In this document: positions 44,481-53,250 of the stretch, piece by piece
How the letters are laid out: every line of letters starts with the position of its first letter
How positions within the stretch are numbered: position 1 is the stretch's first letter
Assembly: GCF_900115095.1 (NCBI RefSeq)
Contig: NZ_FOVH01000007.1
Coordinates: 310,001-374,000 of the forward strand
DNA from: Actinomadura madurae
Lineage (GTDB): Bacteria > Actinomycetota > Actinomycetes > Streptosporangiales > Streptosporangiaceae
Direction: 5' to 3'
DNA: 64,000 nt
Program-made: the position numbers and the translations under genes
Notes under the pieces: model-generated
Database searches by the model: none
Told to the model about the DNA's origin: nothing
The model's input: only the letters and a program-made list of their open reading frames with translations

Positions 44481-45053
44481 TCAGCCGACGAAGAGCCCCG
44501 CGAGACGCGGGAGGTGCCGCCGCGTCTCGTCGTCGTCCTCGACGTCCCAGCTCTCCCCGGCCGGCTCCGCGGGACGCGTCATCCCGCGCACGGCCGTCTC
44601 CATGGCCGCGTCGAGGGAGCCGGTCTCGCCCCGCACCCTCCGGTAGGCGTCCGTGACCGGGCGGCTCAGCGACTCGAAGCCGATCCAGCCGCCCTCGTCG
44701 CGGCTCATCCGGACGACCACGGGCACTCCCGCCAGGGAGTCGGGGTCGGCCACGGCCCGCGTGAACGTCTCTCGCCCGAGCAGGATCAGCCCGTCGCGGA
44801 AGTCCATGAAGCCGTCGTCCCCGCAGCCCCCCTCGATGAGATAGGCGGCGTTCCACAGCGGCTGCCGGTACGCGGTGTCGGTCACCTCGATCGCCTTGGC
44901 ATAGAAGTCGATGATCTGCGCCGCCTCCAGCCCGGTGAGGAGGTCCGTCAGCGCGCCGGGCAGCGGGTCATCGGGCGGGTTCCGGTCATCGGCACGGTCG
45001 CCCACCTCGGCGCGGGCCCGCTCGATGAGGCCCCACCAGCCATCGATCGTCAC
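44481..45053 (-). CDS. DUF4240 domain protein
   Basis: A 190-residue protein from ATG 45053. The opening (MTIDGWWGLIERAR) and the segment QIIDFYAKAIEVTDTAYRQP, then LWNAAYLIEGGCGDDGFMDFRDGLI, are the hallmark of DUF4240 proteins, which are common in actinomycetes. No catalytic role is known for the family. It is followed on the same strand by the hypothetical at 43931-44401, and the P450 gene lies 27 bases upstream on the same strand. Confidence 0.8.
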   Translation of the reverse strand: MTIDGWWGLIERARAEVGDRADDRNPPDDPLPGALTDLLTGLEAAQIIDFYAKAIEVTDTAYRQPLWNAAYLIEGGCGDDGFMDFRDGLILLGRETFTRAVADPDSLAGVPVVVRMSRDEGGWIGFESLSRPVTDAYRRVRGETGSLDAAMETAVRGMTRPAEPAGESWDVEDDDETRRHLPRLAGLFVG

Positions 45054-45080
45054 GGGCGGCGAGCCTAGCGGGCCCGGCCC

Positions 45081-46409
45081 TCACCGGGGAGTGAGGTTCA
45101 TCCGGATGTCGTCGGCGGCCCAGAGGACGAAGCGCTCGATCGGGGTGATCGTCTGGCCGGGCGCGAGCTCGAAGCGGAAGCGCTTGAGCAGAATGGCCAG
45201 GACGAGCTCGGCCTCGACCATGGCCAGGGCCGCGCCCTCGCAGCTGCGCGGGCCGAGCCCGAACGGGATGTAGGCGAGGCGGGGGCGTCCGGCGGACGCC
45301 TCCGGGGTGAACCGGCCGGGGTCGAACCGTTCCGGGTCGGGCCAGTACTCGGGGTTCATGTGCACGGCCCAGAACGGATAGAAGATCGTCGTGCCCGCCG
45401 GGACGGTGTACTCGCCGAGCCGGAGGTCCTCGGTGGCCTCCCGCGCGCCGTAGGGGCCCGGCGGGTAGAGCCGCATGGCCTCCTTGACGACCGCGTCCAG
45501 ACGGGCGAGCTTCCGGAGGTCGCCGTAGTCCGGGGCGGGACGGTCGCCGAGGACCTCGTCCACCTCGGCGGTGGCGCGCTCCGCCGCGTCCGGGTGCCGG
45601 GCCAGGAGGTACAGAGTCCACGAGATGGCGACGCCGGTGGTGTGGTGGGCGGCCAGCATGGTCATCAGGACGGTGTCGCGGATCCGCGCCGGGGACTCGC
45701 CGGCGGCGGCCAGGGCGGCGATCAGGTCGCTGCGGTCCGCGTCGTCCCGCCCGCGGTGCGCGGCGAGCACCTCGTCGGTGGTCGCGCGCAGGTAGGCCAG
45801 GGCCTCCTCGGCCCGGCGGGCCTCCTCGCCACCGGACGCGTCCGCCTGGCCCATGTAGTGGGTGAGGACGGTCTCGAACGCGGACACGACCCGTCCGGCG
45901 GACTCCTCGGACCCCAGGCCGCTGCCGAGCGCGTACTGGCAGATCATGCTCAGGGACAGCTCGCTGAGGTCCTTCTGGAGGGCGATCGGGCCGGCGGCCG
46001 CCCGCGCCGACCACCGGTCGGCCATGCCGGTCGCCAGCGCGGTGAACTGTGCGAAATGAGCCTCGTGCGAGGGGCGACCGGCCAGCACCGACAGCATCAC
46101 CCGCCGCCACGGGCCGTGCTCGGCCGCCGGGATCGTCTGGAGGTTGCCCGACTCCTGGAGGGGCGCCAGGAACTCGAAGAGCTTCTCCGGACGCTTGTCG
46201 ATCTTCGCGGTGGCCTCCAGCAGGACGGGGTCGGCGACCGACACCGCCAGGCCCGCGCCGGGCAGCGGGAAGCGCACCACCGGCCCGTACTCGCCGTGCA
46301 GTTCGAGCTGGTAGTTGTGCAGCCCGCCGGCGGCCGCGATGGCGGCGCCGCCGTCGTCCTCGGTGGGCGGTCCGGGGATTTGCGATGCTGTGCTGGCGTC
46401 GCCTGGCAT
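45081..46409 (-). CDS. Cytochrome P450
   Basis: A 442-residue P450. I-helix oxygen-binding segment MLAAHHTTG (about 255), K-helix ExxR (KEAMR), PERF-like DPERFDPGRF, and the heme loop FGLGPRSCEG containing the Cys ligand. ATG 46409 follows GGGAG; longer frames upstream are not preceded by a ribosome site and would overlap the divergent promoter. No membrane anchor, as usual for bacterial P450s. There is no ferredoxin or reductase gene beside it. It is 3.5 kb beyond the cluster regulator, so a link to the biosynthetic cluster is possible but unsupported. Confidence 0.93.
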   Translation of the reverse strand: MPGDASTASQIPGPPTEDDGGAAIAAAGGLHNYQLELHGEYGPVVRFPLPGAGLAVSVADPVLLEATAKIDKRPEKLFEFLAPLQESGNLQTIPAAEHGPWRRVMLSVLAGRPSHEAHFAQFTALATGMADRWSARAAAGPIALQKDLSELSLSMICQYALGSGLGSEESAGRVVSAFETVLTHYMGQADASGGEEARRAEEALAYLRATTDEVLAAHRGRDDADRSDLIAALAAAGESPARIRDTVLMTMLAAHHTTGVAISWTLYLLARHPDAAERATAEVDEVLGDRPAPDYGDLRKLARLDAVVKEAMRLYPPGPYGAREATEDLRLGEYTVPAGTTIFYPFWAVHMNPEYWPDPERFDPGRFTPEASAGRPRLAYIPFGLGPRSCEGAALAMVEAELVLAILLKRFRFELAPGQTITPIERFVLWAADDIRMNLTPR

Positions 46410-46538
46410 TTGCGCTCCCGCGTACAGATCTCGGCTTCGGTTGTACCCGAGTTGATCACAATGCTTACATGTTGGGGGACGAATCGCGATAAGTCCGAAG
46501 CCGGACACGATCCGCCCACGAGAGGCCGGGAGGAGATG
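46410..46538. promoter_or_regulatory. Divergent promoter region between P450 and DUF574 genes
   Basis: 129 bases between divergent genes, noticeably richer in A+T (around 46440-46475) than the surroundings, as expected for promoters. GGGAGGAG just before the DUF574 start is its ribosome site. No palindrome strong enough to name as an operator was found. Confidence 0.4.
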
Positions 46539-47357
46539 ATGGACGGCATCGATGTGAATACGCCGAACGTCCCGCGAATGTACGACTACCTCCTCGGCGG
46601 CAAGGACAACTATGCCGCCGACCGGGAGGCCGTGGAAGAGGTGGTCCGGCATGCTCCGGACACGCCGTTCATGGCGCGCGAGAACCGCGCCTTCCTGCGG
46701 CGCGCGGTGCGTTTCCTGGCCGAGTCCGGCATCCGCCAGTTCATCGACATCGGCTCGGGGCTGCCCACCCAGGGCAACGTGCACGAGATCGCCCACCAGG
46801 TCGCGCCCGACGCCCGCGTCGTCTACGTCGACCGGGAGCCGGTCGTGCTGGCCCACGGGCGGGCGCTGCTGGCCGCCACACCGGAGGTGACGGTCATCCA
46901 GGGCGACGCCCGGCGGCCCGGCGAGATCCTGGAGGATCCGGAGCTGAACGCGCTCATCGACTTCGACCGGCCGGTCGCGGTGCTGATGCTGGCGGTGCTC
47001 CACTTCATCGGCGACCACGACGACCCGCCCGGCATCGTGGCGCGACTGCGCGACGCGGTCGTCCCCGGGAGCTACCTGGCCGTGTCGCACGTGACCGGCG
47101 ACTTCGACACCGACAGCCGGGTCCGGGACGCGGGCGCGGTATACGAAAAGGCCACGTATCAGATCACCCTGCGCGCCCGCGCGGAGATCGCGCGCCTGTT
47201 CGACGGCTTCGAACTCGTCGATCCGGGACTCACCACTTTGTCGATGTGGCGTCCGGACCCGGGTTCGACCGTTCCACTCCGGGCCGACCGCCAATGGTGC
47301 TATGCCGGTGTCGGACGCAGGGTGAGCCCCGGCGAGGACGAGTCGGGCCAAGCCTGA
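46539..47357 (+). CDS. DUF574 family SAM-dependent methyltransferase
   Basis: A 272-residue protein of the actinobacterial S-adenosyl methyltransferase family DUF574. The opening MYDYLLGGKDNYAADREA is the family signature. SAM-binding motifs are IDIGSGLPTQGN and VVYVDREP. ATG 46539 is chosen because the GGGAGG ribosome site ends 5 bases before it; an ATG 3 bases upstream is too close. The biological substrate of the family is unknown. It is divergent from the P450 gene. Confidence 0.92.
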   Translation: MDGIDVNTPNVPRMYDYLLGGKDNYAADREAVEEVVRHAPDTPFMARENRAFLRRAVRFLAESGIRQFIDIGSGLPTQGNVHEIAHQVAPDARVVYVDREPVVLAHGRALLAATPEVTVIQGDARRPGEILEDPELNALIDFDRPVAVLMLAVLHFIGDHDDPPGIVARLRDAVVPGSYLAVSHVTGDFDTDSRVRDAGAVYEKATYQITLRARAEIARLFDGFELVDPGLTTLSMWRPDPGSTVPLRADRQWCYAGVGRRVSPGEDESGQA

Positions 47358-47460
47358 GCAATTTGGTTGAAGTTTGTAATTCTTGCTTCGACTGGGTTTG
47401 ACCAGTTCCCTCAACAGGAGGGAAAGTGCTCCCTTCCCGGGGCTCCAGAGACGCCGGAGG

Positions 47461-48306
47461 TCAGAGGCCGAGGCGCCGGGCGTGCCGGCCGAGGAAGGCG
47501 ACGACCTCGTCGGCGGGCTTGTCCGGCAGACCCCACATGATCTCGGTGACGCCGGCCTCCTCCCATGCCGCGATGTCCTCGGGCGAGGGGCGCATCGCGG
47601 CCAGGACGGAGATCTCCGGCCGGCCGGTCCGCCCCGCGTCGCTCCAGGCCGCCTGGAACTCGGCGGCCTTGGGCAGGATGTCGCGCTCGATCGGGGTGGT
47701 GATCCAGCCGTCGGCGTGGGCGGCGATCCAGGCGAACGTCTTCGGCCCGCCGCCCGCGCCGATCAGCAGCGGGATGTGCGGCTGGACGGGCTTGGGCCAG
47801 GCCCAGGACGGGCCGAACGAGACGAACTCCCCGGCGTAGGACGCCTGCTCCTCGGTCCACAGCGCGCGCATCGCCTCGACGTACTCGCGCAGCACCGTCC
47901 GGCGCTTGCCCGCGGGGACGTGGTGGTCGGCGAGTTCGTCGGTGTTCCACCCGAACCCGGCGCCGACCGTGACGCGCCCGCCGGACAGGTGGTCGAGCGT
48001 GGCGATGGCCTTGGCGAGCGTGATCGGGTCCGACTCCACCGGCAGCGCCACCGCGGTCGCGAGCCGGATCGTGGACGTGACGGTGACCGCGGACGCCAGC
48101 GAGACCCACGGGTCCAGCGTGCGCATGTAGCGGTCGTCGGGCAGCGTCTCGTCACCCGTGCCCGGATGCGCCGCATCGCGCTTGACCGGGATGTGCGTGT
48201 GCTCGGGCACGTAGAAGGTGTGGAACCCGTTCTCCTCTGCGGCCTTCGCGGCGGCGGCGGGCGTGATGCCCCTGTCACTGGTGAAGAGCACGATGCCGTG
48301 TCGCAT
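47461..48306 (-). CDS. F420-dependent-type luciferase-like oxidoreductase
   Basis: A 281-residue LLM-family protein from ATG 48306, with the segments FYVPEHTHIP, LDHLSGGRVTVGAGFGWN, LIGAGGGPKTFAWIAAHADGW and a C-terminal WEEAGVTEIMWGLP, as in the TIGR03619 type of probable F420-dependent oxidoreductases. It is not closely related to the two LLM proteins of the biosynthetic cluster. Physiological substrate unknown. Confidence 0.87.
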   Translation of the reverse strand: MRHGIVLFTSDRGITPAAAAKAAEENGFHTFYVPEHTHIPVKRDAAHPGTGDETLPDDRYMRTLDPWVSLASAVTVTSTIRLATAVALPVESDPITLAKAIATLDHLSGGRVTVGAGFGWNTDELADHHVPAGKRRTVLREYVEAMRALWTEEQASYAGEFVSFGPSWAWPKPVQPHIPLLIGAGGGPKTFAWIAAHADGWITTPIERDILPKAAEFQAAWSDAGRTGRPEISVLAAMRPSPEDIAAWEEAGVTEIMWGLPDKPADEVVAFLGRHARRLGL

Positions 48307-48355
48307 GCGTCCGATACTAGAACGCGTTCTATCGACGCGGAGCCCGGATCCCGCT

Positions 48356-49306
48356 CTACGGTTCGCGGCCGCCGCGCACGGCCCGCGGGAGGGCGGTCAG
48401 CTTCCGGCCGACCTTGAAGCTGACCGAGCCGCGGACGGCTTCCAGCTCGTGCCTGGCGCGGGCCAGCTTCTCCTCCGTGCGGGCCAGCCGCTGCTCGGCC
48501 TGGGCGAGCCGCTCCTTCAGCTTGGCGCCATCGTTCTTCTTCTTCGCCGCCTTGCCCTTGATGCGGACGAGCGGCCGCCCGGCGACCTCCTGGACCTCGT
48601 GCCAGACGTCCTCCCGGCCGCGCAGCCACTCCAGGAGCTCGTCCTGGACGGTGGCGGAGTCGCCCCAGGTGCCGTAGAGCTTCTGGGTCGTCACGCAGAT
48701 CGGGCGAAGCCCGTCGACGGCCACCGCCTCCCAGACCGCGGCGGAGACGCCGGGGGTGTGCTCGGACCGGTAGTCGTCGCACACGATGAGCCCGCCGGAG
48801 GGGAGCATGACGTGCGCGGCCCGGATGTCGCCGTTCACGTGCTCGTACAGGTGGGACGCGTCCACGTGCACGAACCGGCAGGTCTCGGGCTGGACGTGGT
48901 CGAGGATGAGCGACGTGGGGCCTTGGATGATCTCCGGGAGCTCATCGTGGAACGCGCGGTAGTTGGACTCGAACCCCCTGCGGGTCAGGGTGGAGTACGA
49001 GCCCTCCATCTCCGCCTGGTTGGAGTCGTCCGGTGCGTCGGAGTCGAACAGGTCGCACACCGTGAAGGTCTCGCCCTCGCGCAGGTGCCGCCCCATGAGG
49101 ATGGCGCTCTTGCCGAGGTAGGAGCCGAGCTCCACGAGGTCGCCCCGCTGCCCCATGCGTTCCTGGCGTTCCAGGAACCAGGTGAAGAGCAGCTGGTCGA
49201 CCTTGGGGAACCACCCCTTGACGTCGTCGAGCGACGCGGGCCGCCCGGTGTCTTGGCTGATCATGTACGACTCCATCGTCATCGTGTTTCGGGAGCGAGG
49301 GGACAC
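48356..49306 (-). CDS. Class I SAM methyltransferase (Methyltransf_24 type) with C-terminal coiled coil
   Basis: Up to 316 residues; the start is uncertain (GTG 49306, or ATG at 49282 or 49276, none with a clear ribosome site). The catalytic domain has VELGSYLGKSAILMGRHL (motif I), VCDLFDSD, FVHVDASHLYEHV and IVCDDYRSEHTPGV. This layout is shared by O-methyltransferase-like and cephalosporin-hydroxylase-like proteins that often act on sugars or surface glycans. From about residue 250 a basic stretch (KGKAAKKKND) is followed by a heptad-rich segment (LKERLAQAEQRLARTEEKLARA), which I read as a coiled coil. Substrate unknown. Confidence 0.78.
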   Translation of the reverse strand: MSPRSRNTMTMESYMISQDTGRPASLDDVKGWFPKVDQLLFTWFLERQERMGQRGDLVELGSYLGKSAILMGRHLREGETFTVCDLFDSDAPDDSNQAEMEGSYSTLTRRGFESNYRAFHDELPEIIQGPTSLILDHVQPETCRFVHVDASHLYEHVNGDIRAAHVMLPSGGLIVCDDYRSEHTPGVSAAVWEAVAVDGLRPICVTTQKLYGTWGDSATVQDELLEWLRGREDVWHEVQEVAGRPLVRIKGKAAKKKNDGAKLKERLAQAEQRLARTEEKLARARHELEAVRGSVSFKVGRKLTALPRAVRGGREP

Positions 49307-49372
49307 GAAGCACCGAAGCCGTCATGGTAGGTGAACGGAGCGTCATGACCACAATCGCGGTATCGGTCAGGG

Positions 49373-49404
49373 TGGACGACATCGACAGTGGACGACATTG
49401 ACAG
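49373..49404. repeat. Two tandem 16-base copies upstream of the first cobalamin riboswitch
   Basis: The unit TGGACGACATCGACAG (49373-49388) is followed directly by a copy differing at one base (49389-49404). It lies between the methyltransferase gene and the cobalamin riboswitch, in the region that should hold the promoter of the cobalt/cobalamin operon. It could be a tandem binding site or simple slippage. Confidence 0.8.
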
Positions 49405-49424
49405 CGGTGTCCACGGCGCCGTAC

Positions 49425-49538
49425 GGTTCGGCTGATTCACGGTCGCCCGAGGGAAATCCGGTGAGATGCCGGTGCGGACGCGCCACTGTATCCGGGACGC
49501 GGATCCCGGGAGCCAGGTCGCTCGGGTGATCGCGACCT
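49425..49538 (+). promoter_or_regulatory. Cobalamin riboswitch upstream of cbtB
   Basis: The core elements of the B12 riboswitch appear in order: GGGAAATCCGGTGAGATGCCGG, split as its two arms (49451-49472), GCGCCACTGTAT (49480-49491) and the B12 box form GAGCCAGG (49510-49517). A perfect 7-base hairpin AGGTCGC/GCGACCT (49515-49521 with 49532-49538) overlaps the box and may be part of the switching structure. The ribosome site GGAGG of cbtB lies about 30 bases further on. By family knowledge, cobalamin binding lowers expression of the downstream uptake and synthesis genes. Confidence 0.88.
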
Positions 49539-49576
49539 CATTGTCCGGGACGCGCTAGATCCCCTACGGAGGCACC

Positions 49577-49777
49577 GTGAGCACTGCGTCCGCACGCAGC
49601 ATGCCCGCTCGCACCATCCCCCTTCACCGAATCGTTCCCTGGCTGCTCGCGGTCCCCGTGCTGCTGCTGCTCGGCTACCTCGTCCTGATGGACAACGGCG
49701 CCGTGTCGCAGACCGGCGGCTACCTCCACGAGCTGATGCACGACGGGCGGCACCTGCTCGGCGTGCCCTGCCACTGA
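49577..49777 (+). CDS. cbtB: CbtB, small subunit of cobalt transporter
   Basis: A 66-residue protein with one membrane span (PWLLAVPVLLLLGYLVL) and a His-containing C-terminus (LHELMHDGRHLLG ending in PCH), matching CbtB. GTG 49577 follows GGAGGC. It stands directly behind a cobalamin riboswitch and one base before cbtA, the usual arrangement for B12-regulated cobalt uptake. Confidence 0.92.
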   Translation: MSTASARSMPARTIPLHRIVPWLLAVPVLLLLGYLVLMDNGAVSQTGGYLHELMHDGRHLLGVPCH

Positions 49778-49778
49778 C

Positions 49779-50525
49779 ATGGTGCGCACCCTGCTGGTCA
49801 GGGGCCTGCTGCTGGGCCTGCTGGCCGGTCTCGTCGCGGGCGTCTTCGCCTTCACGGCCGGTGAACCCCGGATCGACGAGGCGATCGCGCTGGAGAACGC
49901 CGCCGCCGCGCACGAGCACGGCGGCGCCGTCCACGAACACGGCGCCGGGGCGGCCCACGAGCACGGCGAAGAGGTGAGCCGGGGCACGCAGAAGGCCGGG
50001 CTGTTCCTCGCCACCGGGCTCTACGGGCTCGCCGCCGGCGGCGTGTTCGCGCTCGTGTTCGCGGCCCTGCGGGGGCGTGTCGGCCCGCGGTCGGACGGCG
50101 GGCTCGCGCTCGCCGCCGCCGGGACCGCCTTCGCCGCCGTCATCCTCGTCCCGTTCCTCAAGTACCCGGCGAACCCGCCGGCGGTGGGCGACCCGGAAAC
50201 GATCAACAGCCGGACCGTGCTGTACCTGGCGATGATCGGGGTCGGGCTGCTCTCGGCCGCCATCGCGGTGACCACGGCGCGGCGCGTGCCGGGCGGGCCG
50301 TGGGCGCGCTGGCCCGCGGCCGTGCTCGCGTTCCTCGTCCCGGTGGTCGTGGCGTCGCTGCTGCTCCCGGGGGTCGACGAGGTGCCGGACGGTTTCCCGG
50401 CCACGCTGCTGTGGCGGTTCCGCATCACCTCGCTCGGGACGCAACTGGTGTTCTGGGCGTCGTTCGGCACGCTCTTCGGATGGTTCTGCGACCGGGCCGC
50501 GCGTCCCGCGCCGGCCCCGGCGTGA
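49779..50525 (+). CDS. cbtA: CbtA, membrane subunit of cobalt transporter
   Basis: A 248-residue membrane protein of the CbtA family with about five spans. After the first span, an extracytoplasmic loop carries three HEHG units (around residues 40-60; HEHGGAVHEHG, AAHEHG), a likely cobalt-binding segment. The segment LKYPANPPAVGDPETI is typical of the family. It forms the uptake system with CbtB and shares its riboswitch. Confidence 0.92.
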   Translation: MVRTLLVRGLLLGLLAGLVAGVFAFTAGEPRIDEAIALENAAAAHEHGGAVHEHGAGAAHEHGEEVSRGTQKAGLFLATGLYGLAAGGVFALVFAALRGRVGPRSDGGLALAAAGTAFAAVILVPFLKYPANPPAVGDPETINSRTVLYLAMIGVGLLSAAIAVTTARRVPGGPWARWPAAVLAFLVPVVVASLLLPGVDEVPDGFPATLLWRFRITSLGTQLVFWASFGTLFGWFCDRAARPAPAPA

Positions 50526-50544
50526 GCGGGCCCGCCTGAACGGG

Positions 50545-51090
50545 GTGCTGTTCGTCCGGCACGCGACGTCGGCGGGGATGCGGGAGGCCCGCTTCCCCGC
50601 CGGCGCCGCCGCCGACCCGTCCGCGCTGGCCAGGGCGCGGGCGCTCGCCGGGCGGCTGCCGGACGGCGCGTGCTGGACGTCCCCCGCGCCGGCCGCCCGG
50701 GAGACGTGCGCCGCGCTCGGGCTCGACGCCCGCGCCGAGGCGGCCCTCGCCGAGGCCGACCACGGCCGGTGGGCGGGCACCGCCTACGCGCGGGTGGCCG
50801 CCCGCGAGCCGGACGCGCTCGCGTCCTGGCTGGCGGACCCGCACGCCGCCCCGCACGGCGGCGAGAGCCGGGCGGACCTCGCGGCGCGGGTCGGCGCGTG
50901 GCTCGGCACCGGGCCGTCCGGCGTCGCCGTCTGCGACGCGGGCGTCATCCGGGCCGCGCTCGCCCACGCGCTCGGCATCGGCGTCCTCGCGGCCGACCGG
51001 ATCGATCTCGCGCCGCTGTCCACCACAAGGCTGACCGCCGCCCGGGACGGCTGGCGGGTCGCGCACGTCAACCGGAAGGTCTCGGAGTGA
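50545..51090 (+). CDS. Histidine phosphatase, CobC-like (possible alpha-ribazole phosphatase)
   Basis: A 181-residue member of the histidine phosphatase (phosphoglycerate-mutase-like) superfamily. It has the N-terminal RHATS motif with the catalytic His, a second Arg/Glu region (EADHGRWAG) and a C-terminal VCDAGVIRAAL, where the usual second catalytic His (SHGG-type motif) appears as Asp-Ala-Gly. That change is odd. Its place in the cobalamin operon suggests the CobC role (removal of phosphate from alpha-ribazole 5'-phosphate or adenosylcobalamin 5'-phosphate). GTG 50545; GTGA overlap with the next gene. Confidence 0.78.
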   Translation: MLFVRHATSAGMREARFPAGAAADPSALARARALAGRLPDGACWTSPAPAARETCAALGLDARAEAALAEADHGRWAGTAYARVAAREPDALASWLADPHAAPHGGESRADLAARVGAWLGTGPSGVAVCDAGVIRAALAHALGIGVLAADRIDLAPLSTTRLTAARDGWRVAHVNRKVSE

Positions 51091-53249
51091 ACGCCACCTA
51101 TCCGTTCAGCGCCGTCGTCGGGCTGGACGACCTGAAGCTGGCGCTGCTGCTGAACGCCGTCTCACCGCGGGTGGGCGGCGTGCTGGTGCGGGGCGAGAAG
51201 GGCACCGCCAAGTCGACGATCGTGCGGGCGCTGGCCGCGCAGCTGCCCGCCGTGGACACCGTGGCGGGCTGCCGGTTCGCGTGCGACCCGGCGGCGCCGG
51301 ACCCGTCCTGCCCGGACGGGCCGCACGAGGCGGGCGGACCCGCCGAGCGGCGGCCGTCCGCGCTGGTGGAGCTGCCGGTCGGCGCGTCCGAGGACCGGCT
51401 CGCCGGGTCGCTGGACGTCGAGCGGGCCCTGACGGAGGGGGTGAAGGCGTTCGAGCCGGGGCTGCTCGCGGCGGCGCACCGGGGCGTCCTGTACGTCGAC
51501 GAGGTGAACCTGCTGCACGACCACCTGGTGGACCTGCTGCTGGACGCCGCCGCCCTCGGCACCTGCTACGTCGAGCGCGAGTCGGTGTCGGTCCGGCACG
51601 CCGCCCGGTTCCTCCTGGTGGGCACGATGAACCCGGAGGAGGGCGAGCTGCGTCCCCAGCTCCTCGACCGGTTCGGGCTGACCGTCGAGGTGAGCGCGTC
51701 CAGGGATCCGAAGGAACGCGCCGAGGTCGTCCGGCGGCGGCTGGCGTTCGAGGCGGACCCCGCCGCGTTCGCCGCACGGTGGGCGGACGCGGAGGCCGCC
51801 CTCGCCGGGCGCATCGGCGCCGCGCGGGAGCGGCTGGAGGGCGTCCGGCTCCCGGACCGGCGCCTCGAACAGATCGCGGCGGTGTGCGCCGGGTTCGAGG
51901 TCGACGGGCTGCGCGCCGACCTGGTCACGGCCAACGCCGCCCTCGCGCACGCCGCCTGGCTCGGACGGGACGTGGTGACGGCCGACGACGTGCGCGCGGC
52001 GGCCCGGCTGTCGCTCCCGCACCGGCGCCGCCGCGACCCGTTCGACGCACCCGGCCTGGACGAGTCCCTGCTCGACGAACTCCTGAACAGCACGTCACCC
52101 GACGACGACCCACCACCCGACGGCCCCGCACCAGAAAGCGACACCCCGCCGGGAAACGAACCCGAGCAAGAGAACGCCCCCACGCAGGAGAGCGACACCG
52201 CCCAGGGAAACGGCACCACACAGGAGGGCGACACCTCACGAGGCAAGGATCCCGCGCAGGGACAGGACGCCACGCGGAGGAACGACCCCACCTTGAGAAA
52301 CGACCCCGCGTGGAGGGACAACCCCGCGTGGGGCGACGACGGCGTGTGGGGCGGCGGTGATTCGGGGGGTGACGGCTCGGAGCGGGGCGCGGCGCCGGGT
52401 GAGGGCGGCGTGTCGGGTGAGGGGGCCGCGGATGGGACGAGCGGCGCGAATGGGGGCGAGCGGGTTGCGGTGGTCATGGCGCCGTATGCGGTGCCGTTGT
52501 TGGAGATTCCGGGGGTTGGTGAGGGGATCGCGGGGAGGCGATCGCGGGCGCGGACGCCTCGGGGGCGGGTCACCGGGGCGCGGCGCCCGGACGCGCGGGT
52601 TCGCGACCCGCACGTGGTCGCGACGCTGCTGGCCGCCGCGCCGCACCAGCGGGCGCGCGGCCGGGACGGCGCGGGCCTCGTGCTGCGGGCGGACGACCTG
52701 CGGGAGGCGGTCCGGGAGGGGCGCGAGGGCAACCTCGTGCTGTTCGTCGTGGACGCCAGCGGGTCGATGGCGGCCCGCCGCCGCATGACGACGGTGAAGA
52801 CGGCCGTCCTCAGCCTCCTGCTGGACGCCTACCAGCGCCGGGACAAGGTCGGCCTGATCACGTTCCGGGGCCGGACGGCCGAGCTGGTCCTGCCCCCGAC
52901 GTCGTCGGTCGAGGCGGGGGCGGCGCGGCTGCGGACGCTGCCGACCGGCGGGCGCACGCCGCTGGCCGCCGGGCTCGTCCGGGCGGCCGAGGTCCTGCGC
53001 GCCGAGCGGCTGCGGGACCCGGCGCGGCGCCCGCTGCTGGTGGTCGTCACGGACGGCCGGGCCACCGCGGGCGGCGACGTGGACCGGGCGGCGGGGCTGC
53101 TGGCGGGCACGGCGGGGATCGTCGTGGACTGCGAGTCAGGCCCGGTGCGGCTCGGCCTCGCGGGGCGGCTGGCGGTGCGGCTCGGGGCTCGGCTCGTCCC
53201 GCTGGACGACCTCGGCGGGGCCGTCCGCGATCACAGGAAGGCGGCCTGA
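51087..53249 (+). CDS. Fused ChlI/ChlD-like cobaltochelatase subunit (AAA+ ATPase plus VWA domain)
   Basis: A 720-residue protein joining the two accessory subunits of a class I metal chelatase. The AAA+ domain (1-330) has Walker A GEKGTAKST and Walker B VLYVDEVNLL, then MNPEEGELRPQLLDRFG. The acidic, Gln/Asn/Gly-rich linker (about 345-470) is made of short imperfect repeats (for example TQESDTAQGNGTTQEGDTS). The VWA domain (about 545-715) has the MIDAS motif DASGSM. With CobN encoded nearby it should drive ATP-dependent insertion of cobalt into hydrogenobyrinic acid a,c-diamide. It replaces the CobS/CobT pair of other aerobic producers. GTG 51087 overlaps the phosphatase stop. Confidence 0.92.
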   Translation: MNATYPFSAVVGLDDLKLALLLNAVSPRVGGVLVRGEKGTAKSTIVRALAAQLPAVDTVAGCRFACDPAAPDPSCPDGPHEAGGPAERRPSALVELPVGASEDRLAGSLDVERALTEGVKAFEPGLLAAAHRGVLYVDEVNLLHDHLVDLLLDAAALGTCYVERESVSVRHAARFLLVGTMNPEEGELRPQLLDRFGLTVEVSASRDPKERAEVVRRRLAFEADPAAFAARWADAEAALAGRIGAARERLEGVRLPDRRLEQIAAVCAGFEVDGLRADLVTANAALAHAAWLGRDVVTADDVRAAARLSLPHRRRRDPFDAPGLDESLLDELLNSTSPDDDPPPDGPAPESDTPPGNEPEQENAPTQESDTAQGNGTTQEGDTSRGKDPAQGQDATRRNDPTLRNDPAWRDNPAWGDDGVWGGGDSGGDGSERGAAPGEGGVSGEGAADGTSGANGGERVAVVMAPYAVPLLEIPGVGEGIAGRRSRARTPRGRVTGARRPDARVRDPHVVATLLAAAPHQRARGRDGAGLVLRADDLREAVREGREGNLVLFVVDASGSMAARRRMTTVKTAVLSLLLDAYQRRDKVGLITFRGRTAELVLPPTSSVEAGAARLRTLPTGGRTPLAAGLVRAAEVLRAERLRDPARRPLLVVVTDGRATAGGDVDRAAGLLAGTAGIVVDCESGPVRLGLAGRLAVRLGARLVPLDDLGGAVRDHRKAA

Positions 53250-53250
53250 G

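Noticed and set aside
45081..46409. P450 as part of the NRPS/PKS cluster
   Set aside because: It is separated from the cluster by the regulator and four housekeeping-like or hypothetical genes and has its own divergent promoter; no sequence link was found.
47400..47435. Rho-independent terminator after the DUF574 gene
   Set aside because: The hairpin arms (AGGGA/TCCCT) are only 5 bases and no T-run follows.
47383..48417. Plus-strand frame opposite the F420-type oxidoreductase
   Set aside because: Antisense of a clear luciferase-like gene; no domain in the translation.
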